Origin: an uncultured Fibrobacter sp.
GTDB taxonomy: Bacteria > Fibrobacterota > Fibrobacteria > Fibrobacterales > Fibrobacteraceae
Assembly: GCF_900316465.1 (NCBI RefSeq)
Contig: NZ_ONDD01000019.1
Coordinates: 1-64,000, forward strand
DNA length: 64,000 bases
Direction of reading: 5' to 3'
Shown here: piece after piece, positions 1 through 7,962 of the stretch
How positions within the stretch are numbered: the first letter of the stretch is position 1
Layout: every line of letters begins with the position of its first letter
Translations under genes and position numbers: made by a program
The notes under the pieces: model-generated
The model's database searches: none
Seen by the model: the letters and a program-made list of their open reading frames with translations, nothing else
What the model was told of the DNA's origin: nothing

Positions 1-174
1 TATGAAGCCAAGTTACATCGGTGGCTGTGTTGTCATAATAAATTGGTAGCGGCACTAAAGTGCCGAGCCACACAGAGGATATGGTCCTCGGAACGGGGAT
101 GCCGGCATCTCCTTTGATGCGTGTTAGAAAGAATAAAAGTCCACACTGATTCGATTTTGCTAACGCAAATTTTT
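1..174 (+). other. Unassigned structured region at the left edge
   Basis: No gene is recognised here. The plus strand can fold into several short hairpins: GGCAC/GTGCC around 53-64, GAGGA/TCCTC around 76-90, and a near-perfect GGGGATGC/GCATCTCC palindrome around 97-112. CTGTGT near 26 can pair with ACACAG near 71. A weak stem TTTGC/GCAAA (156-169) followed by seven T residues ends the stretch and looks like a plus-strand terminator. An open frame without a recognisable product runs from position 1 to a TGA at 115-117. It could be the 3' end of a structured RNA or of a gene that starts outside the window. I could not match it to RNase P RNA, tmRNA, SRP RNA or 6S RNA. Confidence 0.3.
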
Positions 175-176
175 TT
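153..176 (+). terminator. Possible weak rho-independent terminator
   Basis: A five-pair stem TTTGC/GCAAA with loop TAAC is followed by T7. The orientation fits plus-strand transcription from the left edge, since the opposite strand has no T tract at the right place. The stem is short, so confidence is low. Confidence 0.35.
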
Positions 177-1161
177 AGCCTAACTTCAATCCCGCGATTT
201 GCTTTTCAAGTTCTGCCGCTTGCGTTGCAAGTTTCTTCTTGAGTTCCTGTGTGGCGGGGGAACTCTCGTCTTGAATACGGTGGTTGGCCATTTTCAGGAA
301 CTTTTCCACTTTCGCCATGTTCTCGTGGGTGGCGCAGTCGCAGTAAGTTTCGACCATACGCTCAAAGATGTATTCCTCGGCGGTTTCGGACAAATGAACC
401 ATGTCGCTGTCGTAGAAGCGGTAGTCGCGCAGTTCGTCAATCACGATTTCGTAGCTCGGGAAATATGTAACTGCGTCATTGCGAGGAGCCGAAGGCGACG
501 CGGCAATCTCTTCGATAGCTCTTTCTATGCCGAGTAATACCGTTGCCTTGGAAAGGTTGTTGCCGTGCGCTCCGTCGCCTAGGTGCCTGATCGGCGACAC
601 GGTAAAGACGATGTGTACATTTTGATTCAGTTGGCGAATACTTGTGATGGTATCGCGGATCGCTTGAGTTGCCTCGTCGACCGAAATCATTCGGCGCGTG
701 AACATTTTCGGATCTTGCCGGTGACAATTCGATACGGGCTTAACGCGGTCCTTTAAATAGTAAACGAATGCAGTGCCGAGCGTGATAAAGATGACGTTTG
801 TCTTCTGCATGAATTCACGGGCTTGCGCCGTCGCGGCATTCAGTTTCTCAAGGCATTCTTCTTTTGTCGTGCCAGAAAGTGAACTGTGTGCATCCCAGCA
901 ATGCCAAAGTCTGTCGCATCGCGTGTCTTGAAAAACATCTTCTTCTCCGAAAACTTTCCCGTCGGCAATTGCCTTGATCTGGCTTGCCAAAGATACCGGG
1001 TTGTAGACAGTGCCGAATGGGTTTACTAGAACATGGAATTTTCGTTCTGCGAATTGCGCCGAAATGTTATCCGCAAAGCACGATCCGAAAAATGCCAAAT
1101 GGCTTGTGTAGTCGATTTTAAAGTCTGCTGCGGGAATGTCGATTTTCGTGAAAAAGTTCAT
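175..1161 (-). CDS. GSCFA-domain protein (SGNH-hydrolase-like)
   Basis: The 328-residue product carries the family-naming motif GSCFADN at residues 26-32, which in this family corresponds to the block I region of SGNH hydrolases. A late DSDMVHLS motif fits the Asp-x-x-His block V. GSCFA proteins are of uncertain substrate; the fold suggests esterase or acetyl-hydrolase activity on a glycan or lipid. No signal peptide or membrane segment is evident. The ATG at 1161 follows a TAAATTTG element by only four bases and lacks a Shine-Dalgarno sequence, so the mRNA may be nearly leaderless. Residues about 218-229 (EIAASPSAPRND) are encoded by a palindromic repeat-like insertion, see the repeat entry. 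The gene stands alone, divergent from the first regulator/lipoprotein module. The family call is firm and the reaction is not known. Confidence 0.85.
   Translation of the reverse strand: MNFFTKIDIPAADFKIDYTSHLAFFGSCFADNISAQFAERKFHVLVNPFGTVYNPVSLASQIKAIADGKVFGEEDVFQDTRCDRLWHCWDAHSSLSGTTKEECLEKLNAATAQAREFMQKTNVIFITLGTAFVYYLKDRVKPVSNCHRQDPKMFTRRMISVDEATQAIRDTITSIRQLNQNVHIVFTVSPIRHLGDGAHGNNLSKATVLLGIERAIEEIAASPSAPRNDAVTYFPSYEIVIDELRDYRFYDSDMVHLSETAEEYIFERMVETYCDCATHENMAKVEKFLKMANHRIQDESSPATQELKKKLATQAAELEKQIAGLKLG
475..510. repeat. Dispersed palindromic-repeat-like insert inside the GSCFA gene
   Basis: The bases from GTCATTGCGAGG to GCGGCAATCTC form an imperfect inverted repeat (ATTGCgag...gCGGCAAT). 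This pattern resembles the GTCATTGCGAG...GCAATCTC palindromes common between genes in many bacteria. Here it is inside the coding frame and is translated as IAASPSAPRND without breaking the reading frame. Only one copy of this type was seen in the window, so the repeat status rests on resemblance to known elements. Confidence 0.5.
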
Positions 1162-1165
1162 GCGA

Positions 1166-1173
1166 CAAATTTA
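1166..1173 (-). promoter_or_regulatory. TAAATTTG promoter element of the GSCFA gene
   Basis: On the minus strand TAAATTTG matches the Bacteroidetes -7 consensus TAnnTTTG. It lies four bases upstream of the ATG, and no Shine-Dalgarno sequence is present, which implies a leaderless or nearly leaderless transcript. An AAATGCC/GGCATTT hairpin (1198-1215) lies just upstream. Confidence 0.4.
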
Positions 1174-1329
1174 AATAGAAAAAGCCACATGGGTTAGAAA
1201 TGCCGAACGGCATTTTGATGGGATTGCGGTGTTGAATTATTTTGTATTGTGGAAATTGTCTGATTTTTGTGTAGAATTTGTGAAAGCTTATAATTTTGAT
1301 AAAAATCAATAAAATGTATTGTGAAATAC

Positions 1330-1358
1330 TGGTCTTTTTGAAAGTTATGTTGTATATT
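1330..1358 (+). promoter_or_regulatory. Promoter of module 1
   Basis: A -10 box TATATT at 1353-1358 lies 17 bases after a poor -35 (TGGTCT at 1330). The arrangement matches the much better promoters of modules 2 and 3. Downstream, GTCCGG (1366-1371) and CCGGAC (1402-1407) can pair in the leader, and the second arm ends just before the ribosome binding site AGGAGGA. Confidence 0.45.
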
Positions 1359-1418
1359 CTTGCTTGTCCGGTGCACCTGACGATGCGGCTTTAATTGGGG
1401 GCCGGACAGGAGGAATAG

Positions 1419-2252
1419 GTGAAAGACATTCTGACATATACGGATTACCGCCGGTATATCGCAGATTATTATGCCGACAAGAAGGCGAAATCCGCGATTT
1501 CTTGGCACGATTTTGCTAGGGCGGCGGGGTTCTCGTCGCCTGTCTATCTGAAATATGTGAGCGAAGGAAGGTTCAACTTGAGCGAAGCGGCCGTAGAACG
1601 TGTCTCTTCTGCCATGAACCTTTCCGATTTTGAACGGGAATATTTCCGCGAGATGGTACGCTTTGATCACGCCAAGACGGACAAGGCGAAAAAGGACTCA
1701 TTCCAGAAATTGATGACGATGGCTGAAAGCCGCAAAGCTAAAATCATCGAGGCTGACGCTTTCCGTTATTTCGATAGCTGGAAAAATCCCGTGCTTCGCG
1801 AACTTGCTCCCTCTATGCCGGGGGCAAAACCCTTGGCGCTTGCGCATGCTTGCCGCCCCAAGATTAGTGCTGCCGAAGTGAGCGAATCGCTGAACTTTTT
1901 GGTGAAGGCGGACCTTTTGCAGAAAGACGAAGAGGGCAACTACAAACAGACTGATAAAGTGGTGACGACGGGACCCATGGAGGTGACGCCTGTTGCTGTT
2001 CGCGGTTTGCATCGCCAGATGGGTGAAATCGCGCTTGAGACTATCGAAGGCGTGCCTCAAGATAAACGCCATTTTTCTGGTGTGACGTTGGGAATTACGC
2101 AAGATGCCTACGACGAAATTGTCGCGGAAATCAATGCATTCCGCAAGAAAATTATTGAAATTGCCACAAGGGAAAGCGAAACGGATGAAGTGTATCGCTT
2201 GAATATCCAGTTTTTCCCGATGACGAACAAAAACGAAAATAAAAAGGGTTAG
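1419..2252 (+). CDS. TIGR02147/DUF4423 family regulator-like protein, module 1
   Basis: The 277-residue protein belongs to the TIGR02147 family, a large paralogous group in Fibrobacter. Residues about 29-70 (DFARAAGFSSPVYLKYVSEG onward) look like a helix-turn-helix. The C-terminal part is the DUF4423 region, with ELAPSMPGAKPLALA near residue 130 and a conserved ending (VYRLNIQFFPMTNK). The start is a GTG preceded by AGGAGGAAT. The stop codon TAG is embedded in GGGTTAGGAGGAC, so the downstream lipoprotein gene begins nine bases later and is probably translationally coupled. Very close paralogues occur at 4113 and 7123 in the same position relative to a lipoprotein. Role is inferred: a DNA-binding or sensing protein controlling its partner. 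No direct evidence of target or ligand. Confidence 0.85.
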   Translation: MKDILTYTDYRRYIADYYADKKAKSAISWHDFARAAGFSSPVYLKYVSEGRFNLSEAAVERVSSAMNLSDFEREYFREMVRFDHAKTDKAKKDSFQKLMTMAESRKAKIIEADAFRYFDSWKNPVLRELAPSMPGAKPLALAHACRPKISAAEVSESLNFLVKADLLQKDEEGNYKQTDKVVTTGPMEVTPVAVRGLHRQMGEIALETIEGVPQDKRHFSGVTLGITQDAYDEIVAEINAFRKKIIEIATRESETDEVYRLNIQFFPMTNKNENKKG

Positions 2253-2261
2253 GAGGACAAC

Positions 2262-3824
2262 ATGAAACTTACTAAGGCCGGAAAATTAATGGTGCTGGCG
2301 TTCTTGCTGCTGGCGGGTTGCTCAACGGAAGAGGGCGTGCATTCGCCCGTAAAGAATGAGCCGCAGGTGACTGAAATGGGTGGCGCCTCGGAAGAAACGG
2401 GGATAGCTGCGCTGTATGACAATGTTACGATAAGGGGGCGTGTAACGGAGTTGCCCGCGCTGCTTGATTCGGCAAACAAGTACTCGGATAGCGAATTGAG
2501 CTACAAGACGTCTGCCGTAAGAATGTATGAACTGGATTCTGTAACGTTTGATACGGTTGGAGCCGTTCATTTGGGATATCTTCTTAATCCGCGAGGCGAG
2601 TTCCGCTTCGATAGCGTTTCTTTGAATAGCCCGTATATTTTGCTGGAAGTGAGTCCGGATCAGTTCAACGGGTACGGAAAACGGTTGGCGGAACTGACCG
2701 GGTTGACTGCCGTTGTTGATTTGCGTGAGACGAAAGATATTGAGATTAACAAGTTGACGTGTCTGGAAGGCTATCGCTTGCGTTATTTGGTTCAGTCGGG
2801 AATGTCCATTGCTAAAGCTAGACTGCAAGCGGGGCGCGATGTGTTGGATGCCTTTGGAATGTACAAGGTCGATTTTGAAACGATTAAAACGACTGAAGTC
2901 GCCGAAGGCGTGATGGCAATTGATATGTTTGAAGAATTTTTGGACTTGTTAAGTTATGGAGAACTTGACGAGGTTGCGGAACAACTGGGCGAAGAGGGCA
3001 GCTTGAGCCGTGTGGCCTCTTCTGTAAGTGATCGCTTTATTTATTGGACGCTTCAGAGCTTGAACTATATGATTATAAACGAGGTTCATGGTTTCCCGAG
3101 AGATACCTCTTTGAAAAAGGAAATCTACGTTAACTTTGCCGTGATTTTGCTCGGGTTGGATGATTGCGATTACCGTAATGACGGCCATGTCTTCAGGAAT
3201 GAAAAAGTCGTTTTCAATTTCAAGTGCTCCGATGAAAAGTGGGATATTGTTGTTAAATCCGTTGACTATGTCGCCGATTCCTTGACAGATGCCCGTGACG
3301 GAAAAACGTACAAGACGGTAACGTATATCATCAATGGTAAAATGCAGACTTGGATGGGTGAAAATCTGATGTACGGCGAAGGCGCAGGGAACTATCTGTT
3401 TGCCGAGGTGATGAACATTGATGGGAATATCACGGATTCGTTAGGCCGCACCGATTATGATATAGTCTATGCTGTCATGGATTCTGTTGAGGCCGAGAAG
3501 GGCTATTACCAAGGTATATGTCCCGATGGTTGGCATCTTCCGAATGGTTATGATTGGTGGAATCTTATGAAGTTTGTTGAAGAAAAGTTTGATGTATACT
3601 ATGATTTGGGGGTGTATTTGTTCGCTGCTGGGTTTGGGGTGATGGTTGATAGTAGTGCTGTGAACGACTGGGTTACTTACGCCGTTAAGCCGGATCGCGC
3701 GTTTGAAGAATTTGACTTTGGAGGTCGTTGGTATAACGCGCTTGAAATTGATGATGATGGAAAATGGATTCTTGGTGAAGATATCGTAAATCACGTCATG
3801 CGTGTTCGCTGCGTAAAGAATTAA
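2262..3824 (+). CDS. FISUMP-domain lipoprotein, module 1
   Basis: The 520-residue product has a lipoprotein signal ending in LLAGC (Cys20) followed by STEEG and a short low-complexity spacer with EMGGASEE. A beta-rich region with ELDSVTFDTVG and a helical segment around VDLRETKDIEINKLTCLEGY follow. The last ~180 residues are a FISUMP domain: DARDGKTYKTV near residue 342, WMGENL, CPDGWHLPNGYDWW and the terminal RCVKN. FISUMP proteins are numerous in Fibrobacter and of unknown function. Location is probably the outer membrane surface or periplasm. The gene is nine bases downstream of its TIGR02147 partner and is followed by a terminator. It is the shortest of the three partners. Confidence 0.85.
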   Translation: MKLTKAGKLMVLAFLLLAGCSTEEGVHSPVKNEPQVTEMGGASEETGIAALYDNVTIRGRVTELPALLDSANKYSDSELSYKTSAVRMYELDSVTFDTVGAVHLGYLLNPRGEFRFDSVSLNSPYILLEVSPDQFNGYGKRLAELTGLTAVVDLRETKDIEINKLTCLEGYRLRYLVQSGMSIAKARLQAGRDVLDAFGMYKVDFETIKTTEVAEGVMAIDMFEEFLDLLSYGELDEVAEQLGEEGSLSRVASSVSDRFIYWTLQSLNYMIINEVHGFPRDTSLKKEIYVNFAVILLGLDDCDYRNDGHVFRNEKVVFNFKCSDEKWDIVVKSVDYVADSLTDARDGKTYKTVTYIINGKMQTWMGENLMYGEGAGNYLFAEVMNIDGNITDSLGRTDYDIVYAVMDSVEAEKGYYQGICPDGWHLPNGYDWWNLMKFVEEKFDVYYDLGVYLFAAGFGVMVDSSAVNDWVTYAVKPDRAFEEFDFGGRWYNALEIDDDGKWILGEDIVNHVMRVRCVKN

Positions 3825-3870
3825 ATGGTCGTGAGAATCGGTTAGGAGGCCGAATGGGGAAAGGAGGAAC

Positions 3871-3904
3871 GGAAGGCGGGCTTTGTGCCCTCCTTCTTTT
3901 TTTT
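3871..3904 (+). terminator. Terminator of module 1
   Basis: GAAGG-C-GGGC pairs with GCCC-T-CCTTC and is followed by T8. Closely related hairpins end modules 2 and 3, and each is preceded by a similar short AGGAGG-containing tract, so the terminator was duplicated with the module. Confidence 0.85.
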
Positions 3905-4032
3905 GCCAGTTGCCTTCGCTCAACGTTATTTTGGTATTTGCCATTTATTGTATAAAATTGTGGTTTTTTATACAAAATTTTTAAAAATGCTTAAATTCTT
4001 GAAAAATAATGAAAAATTTATTGTAAAAACTA

Positions 4033-4061
4033 TTGACTTTTTAAATTTCGTTGTTTATATT
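4033..4061 (+). promoter_or_regulatory. Promoter of module 2
   Basis: TTGACT (4033-4038), a 17-base spacer and TATATT (4056-4061) form a strong sigma70-like promoter. The same TTGACTTTTT start and CGTTGT-TATATTTA end are found in module 3. The leader then folds around CTTA (4071) and TAAG (4099), with an inner CCGA/TCGG hairpin, directly before the AGGAGG of the regulator gene. Confidence 0.75.
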
Positions 4062-4112
4062 TAGAGTGTACTTAGCTTGGGCCGAGTTTTCGGGGGGTTA
4101 AGAGGAGGACAA

Positions 4113-4946
4113 ATGAAAGATATACTTGAATATACGAGCTATCGTCAGTATATCGCGGACTATTACGCCGACAAAAAGGCGAAATCTGCGTTTACTTGGC
4201 CGGAGTTTGCTTCTGCGGCGGGATTTTCTTCGCCAGTCTACCTAAAATATGTGAGCGAGGGTCGCTTCAACTTGAGCGATGCGGCTGTTGATCGTGTTGC
4301 CGCGGCAATGCACTTGTCCGGTAGCGACCTTGACTTTTTCCGCGAGATGGTTCGCTTTGACCATGCCAAGACGGACATGGCCAAAAAGGAATCTTTCCAG
4401 AAGTTGGTGACGATGGCGGAAAGTCGCAAGGCGAAAGTGATTGAGGCTGATGCGTTCCGCTATTTTGACAGCTGGAAAAATCCCGTGCTTCGCGAACTGG
4501 CTCCTGCCATGCCGGGGGCAAAACCGCTGGCACTTGCAAAAGCGTGTCGCCCCAAAATTACCGCTGCCGAAGTGAGCGAATCGCTGAACTTTCTGATTAA
4601 GGCGAACATGCTCCAGAAAGACGAGAACGGCAATTACGTTCAGACGGACAGGTCGATTACGGCCGGACCCATGGAAGTGACTCCCGCCGTGATTCGCGGC
4701 CTGCACCGTCAAATGGGCGAACTCGCTCTCGATGCAATCGAAGGCGTGCCGCAAAATGAACGCCGCTTTTCTGGCGTGACCTTGGGCATTACGCAAAGCG
4801 CTTACGATGAAATCGTCAGAGAAATCGATGCCTTCCGCAAGCGTGTTGTTGAAATTGCCACTAGGGAAACTGAAACGGATGAGGTGTACCGCCTGAACAT
4901 CCAGTTTTTCCCCATGACAAATAAAAACGGTACAAAAAAGGGTTAG
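4113..4946 (+). CDS. TIGR02147/DUF4423 family regulator-like protein, module 2
   Basis: The 277-residue protein is a close paralogue of the one at 1419, with the same helix-turn-helix-like segment (FSSPVYLKYVSEGRFNLS) and the same ELAPAMPGAKPLALA block. The ATG at 4113 is chosen over an upstream in-frame TTG at 4077 because AGAGGAGG ends six bases before it and because its first residues (MKDILEYTSYRQYIADYY) match both paralogues. It ends in GGGTTAGGAGGAT, which provides the ribosome binding site of the lipoprotein gene nine bases on. The function is inferred as regulator of the partner lipoprotein. Confidence 0.85.
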   Translation: MKDILEYTSYRQYIADYYADKKAKSAFTWPEFASAAGFSSPVYLKYVSEGRFNLSDAAVDRVAAAMHLSGSDLDFFREMVRFDHAKTDMAKKESFQKLVTMAESRKAKVIEADAFRYFDSWKNPVLRELAPAMPGAKPLALAKACRPKITAAEVSESLNFLIKANMLQKDENGNYVQTDRSITAGPMEVTPAVIRGLHRQMGELALDAIEGVPQNERRFSGVTLGITQSAYDEIVREIDAFRKRVVEIATRETETDEVYRLNIQFFPMTNKNGTKKG

Positions 4947-4955
4947 GAGGATATC

Positions 4956-6863
4956 ATGAATTACTCAAAAATGGCAATGCAGTTTGTCTGTAAAATGGCG
5001 ATGCCGCTCGCCTTGATGTTCGCGGCCTGCTCCACTGACAATGGAAATACCATTTCAAAGGTGGATTCGACTCCAGGGCCGGAGATGGGCGGCTCATCGG
5101 AAGAGCCGAATGTCATCGCGTACGAAAATATCTCTTTAAGGGGGCGTGCTTATTATGCGCCTGCGCTTGAAGGTCAGATCAGCTCAGATGAAATTGCTGT
5201 GTCTGCTCCGCCGAGTGTTTTCCTGTATGGAGGCGAGGCTCGTTTGTCAGAATTGGATACTGTGACCTTGGAATCGCTGAACGATACGTCCTTTACGACC
5301 AGTATCTGTACAATGGAGCCGGATACTTTGACCGGAGAAGTGGTCAATCCCTGTGACGAGGGGGTGGCTGCCGGATCTTTCCGGTTTAAAAATATCACGT
5401 TGAAAAGCCCCGTAGTCTTGATAGAGGCTGTTGCGGGGGATGTGTCGCTCAAGATGATTGTGGACATACGTGATTCGGGTTATTATGCTATTGACGCGAT
5501 GTCGCATTTGGCGTATTACCGAATCATGAATCTTGTCGCTTCCGGCTCGTCATTTGCCGCGGCGAAAACGCAGGCTAAATCAGAAATCATGAGTGCATTT
5601 GCGTTTGACGAGTCGCCGGCCGTGCGGCAGGCTGCCTTGAGTGAAGGGGTTCCGTATGCTCTTCTGGAAAAAATTGGACAGGAGTTTGGTGCGACAGGTT
5701 CAGTTGCAGGATTGTCGGATTCGACAAAAAGAGCGCTTGAAGAATCGATAGAGGGCCAGCGTGTTTTCGCTATTTTGGAATTCCCCTCCATTGCTTTCGA
5801 AAGGCTCGGCGATAGCTCGGCCCTGTATTACCAGGAATGCCTGCAGAAGAAATTCTATTATGCAAACCTGCTGGCGGCTGTATTTGGCCATGGAACGTGC
5901 TCGGTCGAGAAGGAGGGAACATTTGCCGATATTTCGGGCGATTTCTTTGAGCTGGAGTGCCTGTCTGGCTCTTGGGATTTTGTCCCTCGGAAAAGGGGAG
6001 GCGTTGTCGTCAATCACACATTTGGGACGATGACGGACTTCCGCGACGGCAAGGTGTACAAGACGGTGACTCTCGATTTGGGTGGAACGTCGCAAACTTG
6101 GATGGCTGAAAACCTGAAGTATGAGGCGGAAGGTTCGGAATGCTATAAGGAAGAGACGTTCAAAGGCGAGAAGTCTTATTGTGCCTATGGTCGCTTATAT
6201 TCGTTCTTGTCTATGTTGGATTCTACGTACTTTAAGTTCACCACGGAAGAGGGTTGCGTTTCGGTAAAAACAGATGAATATTTGGCCGAATCCCTAACGG
6301 CGGAGGAAAATCCTGACACCTTGTCTTTGATTGAAACGGCTCAGAAATGGGCAAGGGAAGAGTGTGGCTATCTGTTCGAAGAAGATGCCGACTACAGTGA
6401 AGATCCCGAGAATGTGAAGTGGGACTTGATTGCCGATTCGCTGGATGTCTTAGATTTTAACATGTGTCCTGATGGCTGGCATGTGGCTCGATACGAGGAT
6501 TGGAATGCGTTGTTCTCGTTCCTGAGGGATCGCTTCGGTGTTGAACCGGGAAAAGAAATAAATCTTTTGCGGTCGAGTTATGGTAATCCGACAGGATTCG
6601 GCTTTGATCTGTTGGGCGATATACGCGGAATCTATGGTGCGTATAGAATCACGACTAGAACGTTGAATTATCTGTTTGCACCGACGTTGTTGCCTGAAAA
6701 TTCCCGTAATCCGGAATATGACTATTCTACGAACGCGAAGGTGTTTGGGAGTATTATGTTCCCCGGGATGGAGGTTGGGAGTATAATGGCGCTCCGTTAT
6801 TATACGCTTAGACATGCTTATGGACCGGCTACAACGGGTTTCGTCCGCTGTGTGAAGGACTGA
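4956..6863 (+). CDS. FISUMP-domain lipoprotein, module 2
   Basis: The 635-residue product begins with a hydrophobic signal ending FAAC, then STDNGNTISKVDSTPG and EMGGSSEE, a spacer nearly shared with module 3. It has the same order as module 1: beta-rich region, VDIRDSGYYAIDAMSHLAYY helical segment, then a FISUMP domain from about residue 361 (FRDGKVYKTV, TWMAENLKY, CPDGWHVARYEDWN, FVRCVKD). The FISUMP domain has a Cys-containing insertion of about 100 residues between WMAENL and CPDGWH. The ligand and function are unknown. It is translationally linked to the TIGR02147 gene and followed by its own terminator. Confidence 0.85.
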   Translation: MNYSKMAMQFVCKMAMPLALMFAACSTDNGNTISKVDSTPGPEMGGSSEEPNVIAYENISLRGRAYYAPALEGQISSDEIAVSAPPSVFLYGGEARLSELDTVTLESLNDTSFTTSICTMEPDTLTGEVVNPCDEGVAAGSFRFKNITLKSPVVLIEAVAGDVSLKMIVDIRDSGYYAIDAMSHLAYYRIMNLVASGSSFAAAKTQAKSEIMSAFAFDESPAVRQAALSEGVPYALLEKIGQEFGATGSVAGLSDSTKRALEESIEGQRVFAILEFPSIAFERLGDSSALYYQECLQKKFYYANLLAAVFGHGTCSVEKEGTFADISGDFFELECLSGSWDFVPRKRGGVVVNHTFGTMTDFRDGKVYKTVTLDLGGTSQTWMAENLKYEAEGSECYKEETFKGEKSYCAYGRLYSFLSMLDSTYFKFTTEEGCVSVKTDEYLAESLTAEENPDTLSLIETAQKWAREECGYLFEEDADYSEDPENVKWDLIADSLDVLDFNMCPDGWHVARYEDWNALFSFLRDRFGVEPGKEINLLRSSYGNPTGFGFDLLGDIRGIYGAYRITTRTLNYLFAPTLLPENSRNPEYDYSTNAKVFGSIMFPGMEVGSIMALRYYTLRHAYGPATTGFVRCVKD

Positions 6864-6890
6864 TAGCGAATTTGGCGGTTAGGAGGAACG

Positions 6891-6918
6891 AGAAGGCGGG
6901 CTTTGGCTCGCCTTCTTT
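6891..6918 (+). terminator. Terminator of module 2
   Basis: AGAAGGCG pairs with CGCCTTCT (6909-6916) and is followed by a short T run. It is nearly the same hairpin as the one ending module 1 and module 3. Confidence 0.8.
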
Positions 6919-7056
6919 ACATATATACGAACAACGTCCGCTCGGCGCTAAAGTAAACGAAAGAGATTTTATGTCGTAAAATATTGCGATTTTTGAATAG
7001 ATTCTCAAAAGTGTTTAAAATTTGCTGAAAAACTTAAAATTTATGTCATAAAACTA

Positions 7057-7085
7057 TTGACTTTTTAAAAAACGTTGTATATATT
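7057..7085 (+). promoter_or_regulatory. Promoter of module 3
   Basis: TTGACT (7057-7062), a 17-base spacer and TATATT (7080-7085) repeat the module 2 promoter almost base for base. Upstream of it an AT-rich tract with ATGTCATAAAA precedes, also partly shared. Confidence 0.75.
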
Positions 7086-7094
7086 TAGGATGTG

Positions 7095-7112
7095 CTTAAC
7101 CGGGGGGTTAAG
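7095..7112 (+). promoter_or_regulatory. Leader hairpin of module 3
   Basis: CTTAACC (7095-7101) and GGTTAAG (7106-7112) form a perfect seven-pair inverted repeat with a GGGG loop, placed between promoter and ribosome binding site. The AGGAGG overlaps or abuts the second arm, so the structure could gate translation, or as DNA serve as an operator for the encoded helix-turn-helix protein. Confidence 0.5.
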
Positions 7113-7122
7113 AGGAGGATAA

Positions 7123-7953
7123 ATGAGAGATATACTTGAATACACGAGCTATCGCCAGTATATCGCGGATTACTACGCCGAACGAAAGGCGAAGTCTGTG
7201 TTTACTTGGCAGGAGTTCGCTTCTTTGGCAGGGTTTTCCTCGTCGATTTTCCTGAAATACGTAAGTGAAGGCCGCTATAACTTGGGCGAAGCTACTGCTG
7301 CGCGCGTAGCTACTGCCATGAATCTTGCGGACTACGAGTGCGATTTCTTTGTGGAGCTGGTCAAGTTTGACCATGCGAAAACGGATGCCGAAAAGAAGGC
7401 TGCTTATGGCAAGATGATTTTGATTGCCGAGGCGCATAAGGCCAAAGTTCTGGAAGGCGATTCGTTCCGCTTTTTCAGTGACTGGAAAAATCCGGTCATT
7501 CGCGAATTGGCGCCTGCCATGCCGGGGGCAAAGCCCTTGGCCCTTGCCCATGCCTGCCGCGAAAAAATAACGGCGGCCGAGGTGAGCGAAACCTTGAATT
7601 TCTTGGTCAAGGCGGGTCTGCTTCAAAAAGACGGTGCAGGTAACTACACGCAAACCGAAAAGTCGGTGACGACGGGCCCTATGGAGGTGACGCCTGTCGC
7701 CGTTCGTGGCATGCACCGCCAAATGGGCGAGTTCGCCCTTGACGCAATTGAGGGTGTTTCGCAAGAGAAACGGCATTTTTCGGGTGTGACGCTTGGTGTT
7801 ACGCACGAAGCTTATGATGAAATTGTGCAGGTGATTGCCGAATGCCGTAAGAAGGTAATCGCAATCGCAACCAGGGATTCTGCGACAGACGAAGTGTACC
7901 GCCTGAACATGCAGTTTTTCCCGCTGACAAACAAGAGTGTTAAAAAGGGTTAG
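7123..7953 (+). CDS. TIGR02147/DUF4423 family regulator-like protein, module 3
   Basis: The 276-residue protein is the third paralogue. It begins MRDILEYTSYRQYIADYYAE and keeps the helix-turn-helix-like segment (FSSSIFLKYVSEGRYNLG) and ELAPAMPGAKPLALA, but differs more from the other two in the middle (DYECDFFVELVKFDHAKT). AGGAGGATAA precedes the ATG. The stop sits in GGGTTAGGAGGAT and the lipoprotein gene starts nine bases later, as in the other modules. Function inferred from context only. Confidence 0.85.
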   Translation: MRDILEYTSYRQYIADYYAERKAKSVFTWQEFASLAGFSSSIFLKYVSEGRYNLGEATAARVATAMNLADYECDFFVELVKFDHAKTDAEKKAAYGKMILIAEAHKAKVLEGDSFRFFSDWKNPVIRELAPAMPGAKPLALAHACREKITAAEVSETLNFLVKAGLLQKDGAGNYTQTEKSVTTGPMEVTPVAVRGMHRQMGEFALDAIEGVSQEKRHFSGVTLGVTHEAYDEIVQVIAECRKKVIAIATRDSATDEVYRLNMQFFPLTNKSVKKG

Positions 7954-7962
7954 GAGGATAAC

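Noticed and set aside
1..174. Left edge as RNase P RNA, tmRNA, SRP RNA, 6S RNA or cobalamin riboswitch
   Set aside because: None of the conserved sequence blocks of these RNAs could be found.
4077..4112. Upstream TTG start of the module 2 regulator
   Set aside because: It would add twelve residues encoded by the leader hairpin, without match in the two paralogues.
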